Positions 17,536 through 26,749 of a DNA stretch of 62,249 bases are shown here, one piece after another. How positions within the stretch are numbered: position 1 is the first letter of the stretch; each line of letters starts with the position of its first letter. Under the pieces are notes generated by a model. The model was given only the letters and a program-made list of their open reading frames with translations. It was not told the DNA's origin and did not search any database. A program made the position numbers and the translations under genes. Source of the DNA: Myxococcota bacterium (GTDB taxonomy: Bacteria; Myxococcota_A; Polyangia; JAAYKL01); NCBI GenBank assembly GCA_028278265.1, contig JANQET010000044.1, forward strand, positions 1 through 62,249, read 5' to 3'.

Positions 17536-19644
17536 ATGTCGAACTCACTCTTTGCACCTCGATCAGTCGCCATCATCGGCGCCTCTCAATCACCGGGAAA
17601 GGTGGGCCACGCCTTGCTCCACAACCTCATCAAAGGGGGTTTTCAGGGGCAGATCGTGCCGGTCAATCCAAAGGCGGACGAACTGTTGGGCCTTCCCTGC
17701 TATCGAACTCTTCTCGACTACGACAATCCAGTGGATCTGAGCGTGATCGCCGTGCCCACCCGGTTCGTCAAAGATGCGGTGCAGCAGTCGATCGACGCCA
17801 AAGCCAAAGGGATTATCGTGATCACCGCCGGATTCAAAGAGGTCGATCAGGCCGGTGCCGAACTGGAGGCCGAGATCACCGATCTCTGCCGCAGCCGCGG
17901 CGTGCGGCTGATGGGACCGAACTGCCTGGGATTGATCAACACCGAGCACCAGCTGAATGCCTCGTTCGCCACCCAGCTGCCCGCACCGGGGGCGGTCTCG
18001 GTGATCTCCCAATCCGGAGCGTTGTGCACCGCGATCTTGGACTGGGCTGAGAGCCGGCACTTGGGCTTGGCCAAGTTGATCAGCGTGGGCAACAAGGCGG
18101 ATTTGAACGAGATCGATTTTTTGAAAGCGTTGGCCGACGACGACCAGACCAAGGTGATCATCGGCTATCTGGAGAGCATCAGCTCCGGGGACCGCTTTAT
18201 CAAGGTGGCCGAATCGGTGGCCCGCAAGAAACCGGTGGTGATCCTCAAGGCCGGGGCCTCCAAGGCGGGGGGCAAAGCGGCCTCCTCCCATACGGGAAGC
18301 CTGGTCGGTACGGATTTGGCTTATGGCGCGGCGTTTGTCCGGGCCGGGGTGATTCGCGCGGTGGCGTTCGAAGGGCTGCTCGACTACGCCAAGGCGTTGG
18401 CCATGCAACCCCTGCCCCGGGGGGACCGGGTGGCCATCATCACCAATGCCGGCGGACCGGGGATCATGGCGGCCGACGCGGTGGAGCTCAGCGGGATGCA
18501 CGTGGCTGTTCTCGAGCGGGCGACCGCCCGTGCGCTGAAGGCCAAGTTACCGGCCGCGGCCAGCGTGGGTAACCCAATAGACGTGCTGGGCGACGCGGAT
18601 CCGGAGCGCTATGCCGCCGCCCTCAACGCCGCACAAGAGGACGACTCGGTCGACGCCATCGTCGTGTTGCTCACCCCGCAGGCGATGACCAACCCGACCG
18701 AGACAGCCCACGCCATCGCCAAGACACTGCGGGGCGAAAAACCGGTGCTCGCCGCGTTCATGGGCGGCAAAGAGGTGTTGCCGGGTCGGGACGAGCTGGT
18801 GACCTACGGGCTACCCGACTATCCCTCTCCCGAGCGGGCGGTCGCCGCGTTGAAGGCGATGGTCGACTACAGCACCTGGAAACGCCGCCCCCCGCGAGTG
18901 GTGACCCGTTTTCCGGTCAATCGCCGACGGGTGGAGCGCATCCTGAGCCGCTACGACCGACTGGGCCAGACCCAGGTGGGCGAGGTGGACGCCAAGGAGA
19001 TCCTGCGGGCCTACGACTTCCACGTACCCGCCGGCCGGCTGGTCAAAGATGTGGACCGAGCAGTCGAGGTGGCCCAGCAGATCGGCTTCCCCGTGGCGAT
19101 GAAAATCGTCTCTCCGGACATCATTCACAAATCGGACATGGGCGGGGTCAAGCTCAATCTCGCCACCATCGGTGAGGTGGCGGACGCCTTTGATCTGATG
19201 ACCCTGCGCATCGGTCGTCAGCTGCCCCAGGCCAGGATTCACGGGGTGTACCTCGAAAAGATGGCCTCTCGCGGCGTGGAGGTGATCATCGGCATGACCC
19301 GGGACCTGCAATTCGGCCCGATGCTGATGTTCGGTCTGGGGGGCATCTTCGTGGAGGTGATGAAGGACGTGACGTTTCACCTGGCGCCGATCACTGCCGA
19401 TGAGGCGCTGCAAATGCTCCGAGCCACCAAATCCTATGCCATGCTCGAAGGGGTGCGCGGCAGGGAAAAAGTCGACCTGTCGGCCATCGCCGGCGGGCTC
19501 CAGCGCATCAGCCAATTGGTGAGCGACTTCGAGCAGATCACAGAATTGGACATCAACCCGTTCATCGTCGGGGCCGAGCACACCGAACCGGTAGTGGCCG
19601 ACGCCCGCATTACACTGTCAGCGAGGGAACCCAACCATGACTAG
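17536..19644 (+). CDS. Acetate/acyl-CoA ligase (ADP-forming), fused alpha-beta type
   Basis: 702 residues. The N-terminal CoA-binding Rossmann domain (V-A-I-I-G-A-S) is followed by succinyl-CoA-synthetase-like domains and a C-terminal ATP-grasp domain (A-M-K-I-V-S-P-D-I-I-H-K-S-D-M-G-G-V). The catalytic phosphohistidine motif S-S-H-T-G-S is intact near residue 252. This separates it from Pat-type acetyltransferases, where the His is lost. Reaction: acyl-CoA + ADP + Pi to acid + CoA + ATP, or the reverse, a typical energy-conserving step of anaerobes. ATG 17536 has AAAGGA upstream (TTG 17530 also possible). The stop overlaps the next gene by 8 bases, so translation is coupled. Confidence 0.9.
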   Translation: MSNSLFAPRSVAIIGASQSPGKVGHALLHNLIKGGFQGQIVPVNPKADELLGLPCYRTLLDYDNPVDLSVIAVPTRFVKDAVQQSIDAKAKGIIVITAGFKEVDQAGAELEAEITDLCRSRGVRLMGPNCLGLINTEHQLNASFATQLPAPGAVSVISQSGALCTAILDWAESRHLGLAKLISVGNKADLNEIDFLKALADDDQTKVIIGYLESISSGDRFIKVAESVARKKPVVILKAGASKAGGKAASSHTGSLVGTDLAYGAAFVRAGVIRAVAFEGLLDYAKALAMQPLPRGDRVAIITNAGGPGIMAADAVELSGMHVAVLERATARALKAKLPAAASVGNPIDVLGDADPERYAAALNAAQEDDSVDAIVVLLTPQAMTNPTETAHAIAKTLRGEKPVLAAFMGGKEVLPGRDELVTYGLPDYPSPERAVAALKAMVDYSTWKRRPPRVVTRFPVNRRRVERILSRYDRLGQTQVGEVDAKEILRAYDFHVPAGRLVKDVDRAVEVAQQIGFPVAMKIVSPDIIHKSDMGGVKLNLATIGEVADAFDLMTLRIGRQLPQARIHGVYLEKMASRGVEVIIGMTRDLQFGPMLMFGLGGIFVEVMKDVTFHLAPITADEALQMLRATKSYAMLEGVRGREKVDLSAIAGGLQRISQLVSDFEQITELDINPFIVGAEHTEPVVADARITLSAREPNHD

Positions 19645-21517
19645 CCTCCATCCGGTACCACTCGATCCCGATTGGCAGGAGACCTATTGCGATTCGATCG
19701 CCACCGCGGCCCAGGCCGTGGCCCACGTGCGCCCGGGTCAGCGGGTCTTCGTCGGCACCGGCTGTGCCCAGCCCCAGGAGCTGGTTCAGGCGCTCACCGC
19801 GCGCTCCGCCGAGCTGACCGACACCGAGATCGTGCACCTGTTGACCATCGGCGATGCCCCCTATGCCCACAAGACCCTGGCCGCCCACTTTCACGTCAAC
19901 AGTTTTTTCATCTCCCAAAACGTGCGGGACGTGATCCAGGAAGGCCTGGGGGAGTACACCCCTATTTTCCTCTCCGATATTCCTCAGCTGTTCAAGACCG
20001 GGCGATTGCCCCTCGATGTGGCGCTGATCCAGGTTTCCCCGCCGGACCAGGACGGTCTGTGCAGCCTGGGTATCTCGGTGGATATCGTCAAGAGCGCCGC
20101 CCAGAACGCCCGTCTGGTCATCGCCCAGGTCAATCCCCAGATGCCGCGCACAGCGGGAGACAGCGCGATCAATGTATACGATATTGATTATTTGGTACCG
20201 GTGGACGTGCCCCTGCTCGAGGTGCAGCCGGCCACCCTCGACGAAGTGACGCGCCAAATCGGACAATACGTGGCCGCGCTGGTGGACGACGGCTCGACCA
20301 TCGAGCTGGGCATCGGCCGGATTCCCCAAGCCGTGCTGGAGTTTCTCACCGATAAAAAAGATCTGGGAATCCACACGGAGATGTTCACCGACCGAATCAT
20401 TCCGTTGATCGAATCCGGGGTGATCACCGGGGCCAAGAAAACTCGGGACCGCAACAAAGTAGTGGCCAGCTTTTGCTTGGGCACACGCCAGCTCTACGAC
20501 TATATCGACGGCAATCCGACTTTTTCCTTTCATCCGACCGAGTATGTCAACGATATCATCGTGATTGGCCAGCAGAGGCGCCAGGTGGCAATCAACAACG
20601 CATTGGAGGTGGACCTGACCGGTCAGGTCTGCGCCGATTCCCTGGGCACCAAGTTCTACTCGGGGATCGGCGGACAGGTGGACTTCAATCGGGGCGCAGC
20701 CCGATCCGCCGGAGGAAAGGCGATCATCGCCCTCCCCTCCACCGCGGCGGACGGCACGATCTCCCGCATCGTCTCCCGGCTGAGCGATGGTGCCGGTGTA
20801 GTGACCACCCGGGGGGATGTGCACTACGTGGTGACCGAGCACGGGGTGGCCTACCTGCACGGCAAGAGCGTGCAGGAACGGGCGTTGGCCCTGGTCAGCA
20901 TCGCCCACCCGGATTTTCGGGCCACCCTGCTGCAGGAGGCCATCGAGGCCAAATATATTCGCCAGGAGTTCGACAAGGTCAAAGAGCGAATCGTCATCGG
21001 TCCGGCCGAGCTGCGCACGACAATGCTGCTCGACGACGGTACCCAGATCAAATTTCGGCCGATTCACCCCACGGATGTGGAGCCCATTCGCAACCTGTTC
21101 TACGACGTGTCCGGCGAATCCCTCTACAACCGGTTCATGAGCCGCATCAAGGCGGTGACCCACCAACAGGTCCAGCAATTCGTCTACATCGATCACCGCA
21201 ACGAGCTGAACATCGTCGGCACGATCCCCGAAGCCCATGGAGAGACCATCGTCGCCCTGGGGGGTTACTACCTGGATCGCCGCACCAACCGGGCAGAGCT
21301 CGCCTTCATCACCCGCGACAGTTGGCAGAACCGGGGCATTGGTACATTTCTTTGCCGTTACTTGGCATCTGTGGCGCGAAGCAACGGATTGACCGGGATG
21401 ACCGCCGAGGTGCTGGTCAACAACCGCGCGATGCAGGCCGTGCTCAACAAGATCGGCCTGAAGGTCAGCACCCACCTCGAGGGGGATGTCTATCTGTTTG
21501 TGATCGACTTCGAGTAA
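19637..21517 (+). CDS. Acetyl-CoA hydrolase/CoA-transferase fused to GNAT acetyltransferase
   Basis: 626 residues. About 1-450 are an acetyl-CoA hydrolase / CoA-transferase family protein, with G-I-G-R-I-P-Q-A-V in the N-terminal half and the conserved V-T-E-H-G-V-A-Y-L in the C-terminal half. About 465-626 are a GNAT N-acetyltransferase domain with Q-N-R-G-I-G (acetyl-CoA pyrophosphate loop). It overlaps the ADP-forming synthetase by 8 bases. The pair would interconvert acyl-CoAs and acids; the GNAT part may acetylate a protein, perhaps its partner synthetase, in response to acetyl-CoA. The regulatory idea is inference; the domain fusion itself is seen in other anaerobic deltaproteobacteria as far as I recall. 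Confidence 0.85.
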   Translation: MTSLHPVPLDPDWQETYCDSIATAAQAVAHVRPGQRVFVGTGCAQPQELVQALTARSAELTDTEIVHLLTIGDAPYAHKTLAAHFHVNSFFISQNVRDVIQEGLGEYTPIFLSDIPQLFKTGRLPLDVALIQVSPPDQDGLCSLGISVDIVKSAAQNARLVIAQVNPQMPRTAGDSAINVYDIDYLVPVDVPLLEVQPATLDEVTRQIGQYVAALVDDGSTIELGIGRIPQAVLEFLTDKKDLGIHTEMFTDRIIPLIESGVITGAKKTRDRNKVVASFCLGTRQLYDYIDGNPTFSFHPTEYVNDIIVIGQQRRQVAINNALEVDLTGQVCADSLGTKFYSGIGGQVDFNRGAARSAGGKAIIALPSTAADGTISRIVSRLSDGAGVVTTRGDVHYVVTEHGVAYLHGKSVQERALALVSIAHPDFRATLLQEAIEAKYIRQEFDKVKERIVIGPAELRTTMLLDDGTQIKFRPIHPTDVEPIRNLFYDVSGESLYNRFMSRIKAVTHQQVQQFVYIDHRNELNIVGTIPEAHGETIVALGGYYLDRRTNRAELAFITRDSWQNRGIGTFLCRYLASVARSNGLTGMTAEVLVNNRAMQAVLNKIGLKVSTHLEGDVYLFVIDFE

Positions 21518-21627
21518 CCCCTCGATTTTATTTCGAAAAACGAATTTTAAGTTTCGCCATTCGATTCATAAAATCCAGTTGCACCCCCCATTTTTGTGCT
21601 ATGCTTGAAGGCATCGGAGGGCAGAGG

Positions 21628-21849
21628 ATGGCAAGACGCGAGTCTCAAAATAGACCCGTCATGCGCACCCCGGAAGCAGAACCACGACCTGGAGCACAAG
21701 CGACGATTTTCTGTGAGGACGGATCGAATTTAGCCTTGGCTGAGCTGGACGGATCGATGCTGTGTGCGCAGTGCCTGCTGGACGTTGTGGCCAGCAGTGA
21801 CGACAGCGCCGATACGGCGTCGCGCATCAGACCGCTGGCAGAGATCTAA
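21628..21849 (+). CDS. Small cysteine-containing protein, unknown function
   Basis: 73 residues. Start ATG 21628 is preceded by GGAGGG at ideal spacing. An upstream in-frame ATG at 21601 lies within a possible -10 box (TATGCT, with TTGCAC 15 bases before it), which also favours the later start. The peptide has a single C-x16-C-x2-C arrangement (F-C-E-D ... L-C-A-Q-C), suggesting a minimal metal-binding or redox knuckle. I recognise no family. It is followed by a strong hairpin and converges on the sulfatase-like gene. Confidence 0.6.
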   Translation: MARRESQNRPVMRTPEAEPRPGAQATIFCEDGSNLALAELDGSMLCAQCLLDVVASSDDSADTASRIRPLAEI

Positions 21850-21932
21850 ATTCGTTCCTTGACGGGGTAGGTTCGCGAGTTCGCGGCCGCCCGAATGGTG
21901 ACGACTGCACTGCACGGTACGCGTGTCGAAAA

Positions 21933-21970
21933 ACAACACCGCACTCCTTCAACAAGGAGAGCGCTGTTGT
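21933..21970. terminator. Bidirectional terminator-like hairpin
   Basis: Arms 21933-21949 and 21954-21970 (17 bases each, two mismatches) around a CAAC loop, lying between the convergent genes ending at 21849 (+) and 21996 (-). U-tracts are short, so it may rely on hairpin strength alone. Confidence 0.65.
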
Positions 21971-21995
21971 GCGCTATTGTTTAAATTTCCAGGGA

Positions 21996-24404
21996 TTACT
22001 GCATGTAACCCAGGGCCTGTAGCTGCTTGCGCAGATCCTCGGGCACGTCGGCCTTTTTCTCTTTGGCCACGGGGCGACTGACCACCTGCGAAGCGACCTC
22101 GCCGGAGGTCCACCGGTGCTTTTGCGGGGCAGCGATAAATTGACTCAGGGAGATGCGCAGGGCTCTCAAGGCCAGGGGATATCGCTCGTCTACATCGATC
22201 TTCTCCCGGGGATCCTCGGCCAGGTTGTACAGATAGGTCACCGCCGGGCCCTTCATCCGCAGCTTGAAGTCCCCTTTGCGCACCGCCCAGGAGAGGTTTC
22301 GCTCGTCCGCCTCGCTGTAGAAGCTCGAAAAGGCGGCGGAGAGGGGATCGAATCGGGTCTTGGCGCAAACCGGCAACAGATCGTACCCCTCGATGCCCTT
22401 GGGAATCGGTTGGCCGATCGCCGCGAGCACGGTGGGCACGATGTCGGTCAGTCCAACCTCGGTGTCGAAGCGGGAGTTCCCCGGCACCACTCCCGGCGCC
22501 CTCATTACGAGCGGTACGTGGAGTAGCTCCTGGTGCATCGAATGCCCATGGCCCACCGAATCGTGGTCGAAAAATTCCTCCCCGTGATCCGAACAGACGA
22601 TAATCATGGTGTCGTCGAGCACCCCCAACCGATTGAGACCGTCGAGAAAGTGGCCGAAGTAGCGATCGTGGTAGGTCACCTCACCGTCGTAGAGGGCCAC
22701 CAGACGCCGCCGATCCCGCGCGCTGAGCTCCACCTTTTTGCGTTTGAACTCCTCGAGCAGATTGCCCGTGGAGCGGGGTCGCACCGGACCGTCATAGCCT
22801 TGGGCGTCGTACAGTTTGAGATCCTCGAGGGGGGGATCGTACGGCACATGGGGGTCGATGGTCTGGATATAGGTGAAAAACGGCTTGTCCTTGTGCTCGG
22901 CGATAAAGTCGAGGCTCTCCTTGAACACGTGCTCCGCTTCGGTCTGTTTCTGCTCGCGGATGAAGTTGGTGTACTTGGTCCAACCCCGGTTGAATCCGAA
23001 CTCCCCGGCCAGGTAGCCATTGGCAATAAAGGCGCCGGTCGCGAAGCCATTCGTCTGGAGCATCTCGGAGATCATCTGGCTCGACGAGCCCAGCACCGAC
23101 GCGTGTCCCCGCGCTTTGTGGGAGTCAGGATGCAACCCGGTGAGCACGGTGGCACAGGACGGTTTGGTCCAATTGGAGGGCGCCTGGCACCGCTCGAACA
23201 GGGCCGATTCTTTGACGAATTTGTCAAACGCGGGCGTCCTCACCCGGGTTTTGGCGTAAGCGGCCAATTTGTCCGCCCGCAAAGTATCGATCAATACGAC
23301 GATGGCATTTTTCACCCGACGTTGCTTACCCGCCTCGATCTTGGGCAGAACCATTCGCAAAGAGGGTACCCCCAGGGCGAGGCGACCGCCCGCACTGCCG
23401 CTGACGGCAAAGTCCATCCGCACCAACTTGCCCGCCAGAGCGCCGAGATCGATCATCTGGTCCTGCCACGCGGAACCGTAACTACTGGCGTGCAGCTCCT
23501 GGGCCAGGCCTCCGTTGACGGGTGTCGCCCGCACGCGCAACTCGGCTTGAGGCACTTTTTCCGCTCCGCCGCGAAAGACGGAGGTCGCCGCAAAACAGAG
23601 TTTGGCACTGTGGGGCACCTGTAGGTAATAGCTCAGCGTAGACGGTAGCGAGAGAATAATCGCGGGAAGCTCCTTATTGCTCGTCTTGTATCGCTGTTTG
23701 ATACGATCGAGATGCGGTGGATCGAAACGCCCATTTTGAGGGGTCTGAGCACTATCGGGAACGATGCGAAGATAATCAACCGCAAACGAGGCGGGAACGC
23801 CACCGATCTTCTTCTCTGCCGTGCGAAAGACGAATTTGAGGTAATTCTCCCCGGCGACGACCGTCTCCGCCGGTGCTTTGACGACATACTCTGCCCAGTC
23901 GTTTCCCTTAAACGAGACCCGGGTCAGGGGCTTGTCATTGAGGTAGACCGAAAACACTTCACTGCCGCCCATTTTGGCGCGAATGACGAAGGTCAGCGCC
24001 TCCGGTTCGAATATCGAAAAATACAACCGGCACGGGGATTTGGTCGCCCAAGTATACGAAACTCCGTTCATCTCGGTATCCCCGCTCCAGCCGCTCATCC
24101 ACCCCCCGAGGGTGTACTTGAACCGGGCGGCGGTGCCGAAATCGACAAACTCTCCGTAGTGATTGAGATCGGCCAAATGAGCAGTTTCGATGAGATCGAC
24201 GATCGGGCTCGATCCGGTCCACGGAGTGCCCTGGGCCGACGGATCCCCATTTTGGCCATTGTTGTCTACCGCGCCGTTCTCATCCGAGCAGCCCAGCGGA
24301 AGAGCGGCACCGAGTGCCAACCCCGATCCGGCCATCAAGAAATCGCGTCTGGTGAGGCAATGCCCCTGGGGGGGGAGGTTCGATTTGTCTGTTGTCTTTG
24401 TCAT
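21996..24404 (-). CDS. Tat-exported sulfatase-fold lipoprotein without formylglycine cysteine
   Basis: About 802 residues. The N-terminus has a twin-arginine motif (T-R-R-D-F-L) and a lipobox (P-L-G-C). Residues up to about 350 look like beta-sandwich binding domains. The C-terminal half is an alkaline-phosphatase/sulfatase fold: I-D-T-L-R-A-D-K at its start and D-H-G-E-E-F-F-D-H metal ligands. The place of the sulfatase C-x-P-x-R motif reads T-K-P-S-C with Thr near residue 413, so formylglycine cannot form there. A Thr nucleophile, as in phosphoglycerol or phosphoethanolamine transferases, is more likely. Start 24404 is chosen over ATG 24419; neither has a strong ribosome-binding site. It follows mnmG by 85 bases. 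Confidence 0.8.
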   Translation of the reverse strand: MTKTTDKSNLPPQGHCLTRRDFLMAGSGLALGAALPLGCSDENGAVDNNGQNGDPSAQGTPWTGSSPIVDLIETAHLADLNHYGEFVDFGTAARFKYTLGGWMSGWSGDTEMNGVSYTWATKSPCRLYFSIFEPEALTFVIRAKMGGSEVFSVYLNDKPLTRVSFKGNDWAEYVVKAPAETVVAGENYLKFVFRTAEKKIGGVPASFAVDYLRIVPDSAQTPQNGRFDPPHLDRIKQRYKTSNKELPAIILSLPSTLSYYLQVPHSAKLCFAATSVFRGGAEKVPQAELRVRATPVNGGLAQELHASSYGSAWQDQMIDLGALAGKLVRMDFAVSGSAGGRLALGVPSLRMVLPKIEAGKQRRVKNAIVVLIDTLRADKLAAYAKTRVRTPAFDKFVKESALFERCQAPSNWTKPSCATVLTGLHPDSHKARGHASVLGSSSQMISEMLQTNGFATGAFIANGYLAGEFGFNRGWTKYTNFIREQKQTEAEHVFKESLDFIAEHKDKPFFTYIQTIDPHVPYDPPLEDLKLYDAQGYDGPVRPRSTGNLLEEFKRKKVELSARDRRRLVALYDGEVTYHDRYFGHFLDGLNRLGVLDDTMIIVCSDHGEEFFDHDSVGHGHSMHQELLHVPLVMRAPGVVPGNSRFDTEVGLTDIVPTVLAAIGQPIPKGIEGYDLLPVCAKTRFDPLSAAFSSFYSEADERNLSWAVRKGDFKLRMKGPAVTYLYNLAEDPREKIDVDERYPLALRALRISLSQFIAAPQKHRWTSGEVASQVVSRPVAKEKKADVPEDLRKQLQALGYMQ

Positions 24405-24489
24405 CTTGTCTCTATCCATTGTTCGACGTTCGAATTTCGTTTCGGATTCCTCTACCCATACCAAATTGGCCGGTCAGAAGAAAAGAAAA

Positions 24490-26403
24490 TCACCGATCCC
24501 CATCCTCGCTCGATTCGAGTCGGCGACACCATACGTGCAACATCTGAACCGTAGCGGGGGTGATTCCCGGGATGCGACCGGCCTGTCCCAGGGTCTTCGG
24601 TCGGGCTTGGTTCAGTTTTTCCACTGCTTCTTTTTTCAATCCGGGCACGGCGTCAAAATCGAAATCGGCCGGCAGCCGCACCCGATCCCCGTCCTGAAGC
24701 TGCCGGGCCAGGCTCTGCTGGCGCGCCAGATAGCCCTCATACTTCACATCGACCTCTACCCGCGCAGCGACCCCATCGGGCAGCTCACCGATCCAAGGGG
24801 CCAGCGGCAGGAGATCCCTCAAATGCACCTCGGTACGGCGCAGGTAGTCGAACAGGCTCACCGGCTTGCCCACCGGAGATAATCCCAAATCTCCCAACCG
24901 AGTGTTGGTCTCTTCCGATGGGGTCAGTGCGGTGGTGCGAAGCCGTTCAGTGGCCTGTGCAATGGCAGTGCGCTTTTCGGTGATCTCCCGCGCTCGCGAT
25001 CCGTCCACCAACCCGGTGGCCAGTCCCACGTCAATGAGACGCTCGTCTGCGTTGTCTTCGCGCAGTAACAGGCGAAACTCGGCGCGGGAAGTGAACATCC
25101 GGTAGGGCTCGTCAATGCCCAATGTGGTTAAATCATCAATCATCACTCCTAGATAGGATTGATCTCGTCGAAGCGCGATGCCGGCCTCTCCCCGGCAACG
25201 AAGTGCTGCATTGGCCCCGGCGAACAGCCCCAGTGCTGCTGCCTCTTCATAACCGGAGGTGCCCAGGAATTGGCCGGCCAAAAACAACCCATCGAAGCCG
25301 TCCACCTCCAGGCTGGGGGTGAGCACCCGCGGCTGAATCGCGTCGTATTCCACGGCGTATCCGTAGCGCACAATCCGCGCCTGGTGCAGTCCGTCGATGG
25401 CGTGAACGAACTCATCCTGAACCGCGGCGGGCAGACTGGTGGAGATTCCCGAGGGGTAGACCACCCGGCCCCGTTGATCCTCGGGCTCCAAAAACACTTG
25501 ATGCCGATCCTTGTCCGGAAAGCGGGCGATTTTGGTTTCGATGGAGGGGCAGTAGCGGGGTCCGATGCCGGTGATCGCCCCGCTGTAAAGGGCGGATTGA
25601 TCCAACGTGCGGCGGATCACCTCATGGGTACGGGGACCGGTATAGGTGAGATAACAGGTCAATTGGGGCAGGGCCGGCGCTCGGGTTTGGGGATCGAAAA
25701 ACGGCATTGGATCGTCGCTGATCTGGGGCTCGAGGGCATCCGTATCGATGGTCGATCCGTCGAGCCGAGGACAGGTCCCGGTCTTGAGCCGCATCATCGG
25801 CAGACCGATCGCTTCGAGGGACTCGGCCAGCCGCACTGCCGGAGGGGCATCCCGCCGACCACCGGGGATCACCTGATCACCGATAAACAGCTGACCGCGT
25901 AAGAAAGTGCCCGTGGCGATCACCACCGCACGGCCGTTGATCCGTCCCGTCTGTTCGAGCGTCACGCCGGTGATCCGTCTCCTTGCGCCTTCGGTGGTCC
26001 AGTGGAGCCCCACCGCCCGGTCCTCGATCACCCGGCCGCCGGCAATGCGCTGAATCTCCTGTGCCATCTCCTGCACGTAGACCCGAGAGTCGGTCTGCAC
26101 CCGCGTGGCCCTTACTGCGGGTCCCTTCTTGCGATTGAGGGTGCGAAACTGCAGACCGGATCGATCGGTGACCCGACCCATCACCCCGCCCAGGGCCACG
26201 ATTTCCCGGACCAGGTGTCCCTTGCCCGGACCGCCCACCGCCGGGTTACAAGGTTGAGCAGCGATATCGTCCAGACTCGGCGTAACCAGAGCGGCCCGCA
26301 CCCCGACGCGGCTGGCAGCCGCGTAGGCCTCACACCCCGCGTGACCGCCACCGATGACGATCACATCGAAGGGGTCGTCCGGATTTCCGTTTTTCGCGAT
26401 CAT
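24490..26403 (-). CDS. mnmG: tRNA uridine-5-carboxymethylaminomethyl(34) synthesis enzyme MnmG
   Basis: 637 residues, full family length. The N-terminal FAD-binding motif V-I-G-G-G-H-A-G-C-E is diagnostic, followed by C-N-P-A-V-G-G-P-G-K-G-H and the conserved central G-T-F-L-R-G motif. The C-terminal MnmE-interacting domain includes E-V-D-V-K-Y-E-G-Y. With MnmE it installs the 5-carboxymethylaminomethyl group on wobble uridine of several tRNAs, using FAD and methylene-THF. ATG 26403 is taken as start (GTG 26406 is adjacent). The partner gene is not in the window. Confidence 0.97.
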   Translation of the reverse strand: MIAKNGNPDDPFDVIVIGGGHAGCEAYAAASRVGVRAALVTPSLDDIAAQPCNPAVGGPGKGHLVREIVALGGVMGRVTDRSGLQFRTLNRKKGPAVRATRVQTDSRVYVQEMAQEIQRIAGGRVIEDRAVGLHWTTEGARRRITGVTLEQTGRINGRAVVIATGTFLRGQLFIGDQVIPGGRRDAPPAVRLAESLEAIGLPMMRLKTGTCPRLDGSTIDTDALEPQISDDPMPFFDPQTRAPALPQLTCYLTYTGPRTHEVIRRTLDQSALYSGAITGIGPRYCPSIETKIARFPDKDRHQVFLEPEDQRGRVVYPSGISTSLPAAVQDEFVHAIDGLHQARIVRYGYAVEYDAIQPRVLTPSLEVDGFDGLFLAGQFLGTSGYEEAAALGLFAGANAALRCRGEAGIALRRDQSYLGVMIDDLTTLGIDEPYRMFTSRAEFRLLLREDNADERLIDVGLATGLVDGSRAREITEKRTAIAQATERLRTTALTPSEETNTRLGDLGLSPVGKPVSLFDYLRRTEVHLRDLLPLAPWIGELPDGVAARVEVDVKYEGYLARQQSLARQLQDGDRVRLPADFDFDAVPGLKKEAVEKLNQARPKTLGQAGRIPGITPATVQMLHVWCRRLESSEDGDR

Positions 26404-26749
26404 CACGCGCTCGCCCTGGGCCCCGCCAGGCCCTGCTATATTGCCGGTTTGTGTTGTACCCGGCCGGGTTCAAAAGGCAATCGTCAAACGCGCCACTTCG
26501 GCAAAATAATTCCCTCCCGCCTTCACCGGACCGTGTAAAAGTTGACTATCTCGAGTGCCGAATAGACCTTCCCTGTCTGTCCTGGACCGAGATCAGCGAA
26601 CGTTGCGCCGTCAGCCGCGAGGCTTGCGTGAATTGAAAATCTCCCCCAAGACGGGTAAAGATAGACGGGTGCGGTGTGAACACGGTACGCTGCCTTTGAG
26701 CAACTAGCACATTCGCAGTCCATCGGTCGATTCGCACTGGGGATGAGAC
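26404..26749. other. Intergenic region between divergent mnmG and rdhA
   Basis: 346 bases without a supportable gene. The last 100 bases before rdhA have moderate AT content and may contain its promoter; I see no clear consensus boxes, corrinoid riboswitch or operator palindrome. Confidence 0.5.
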
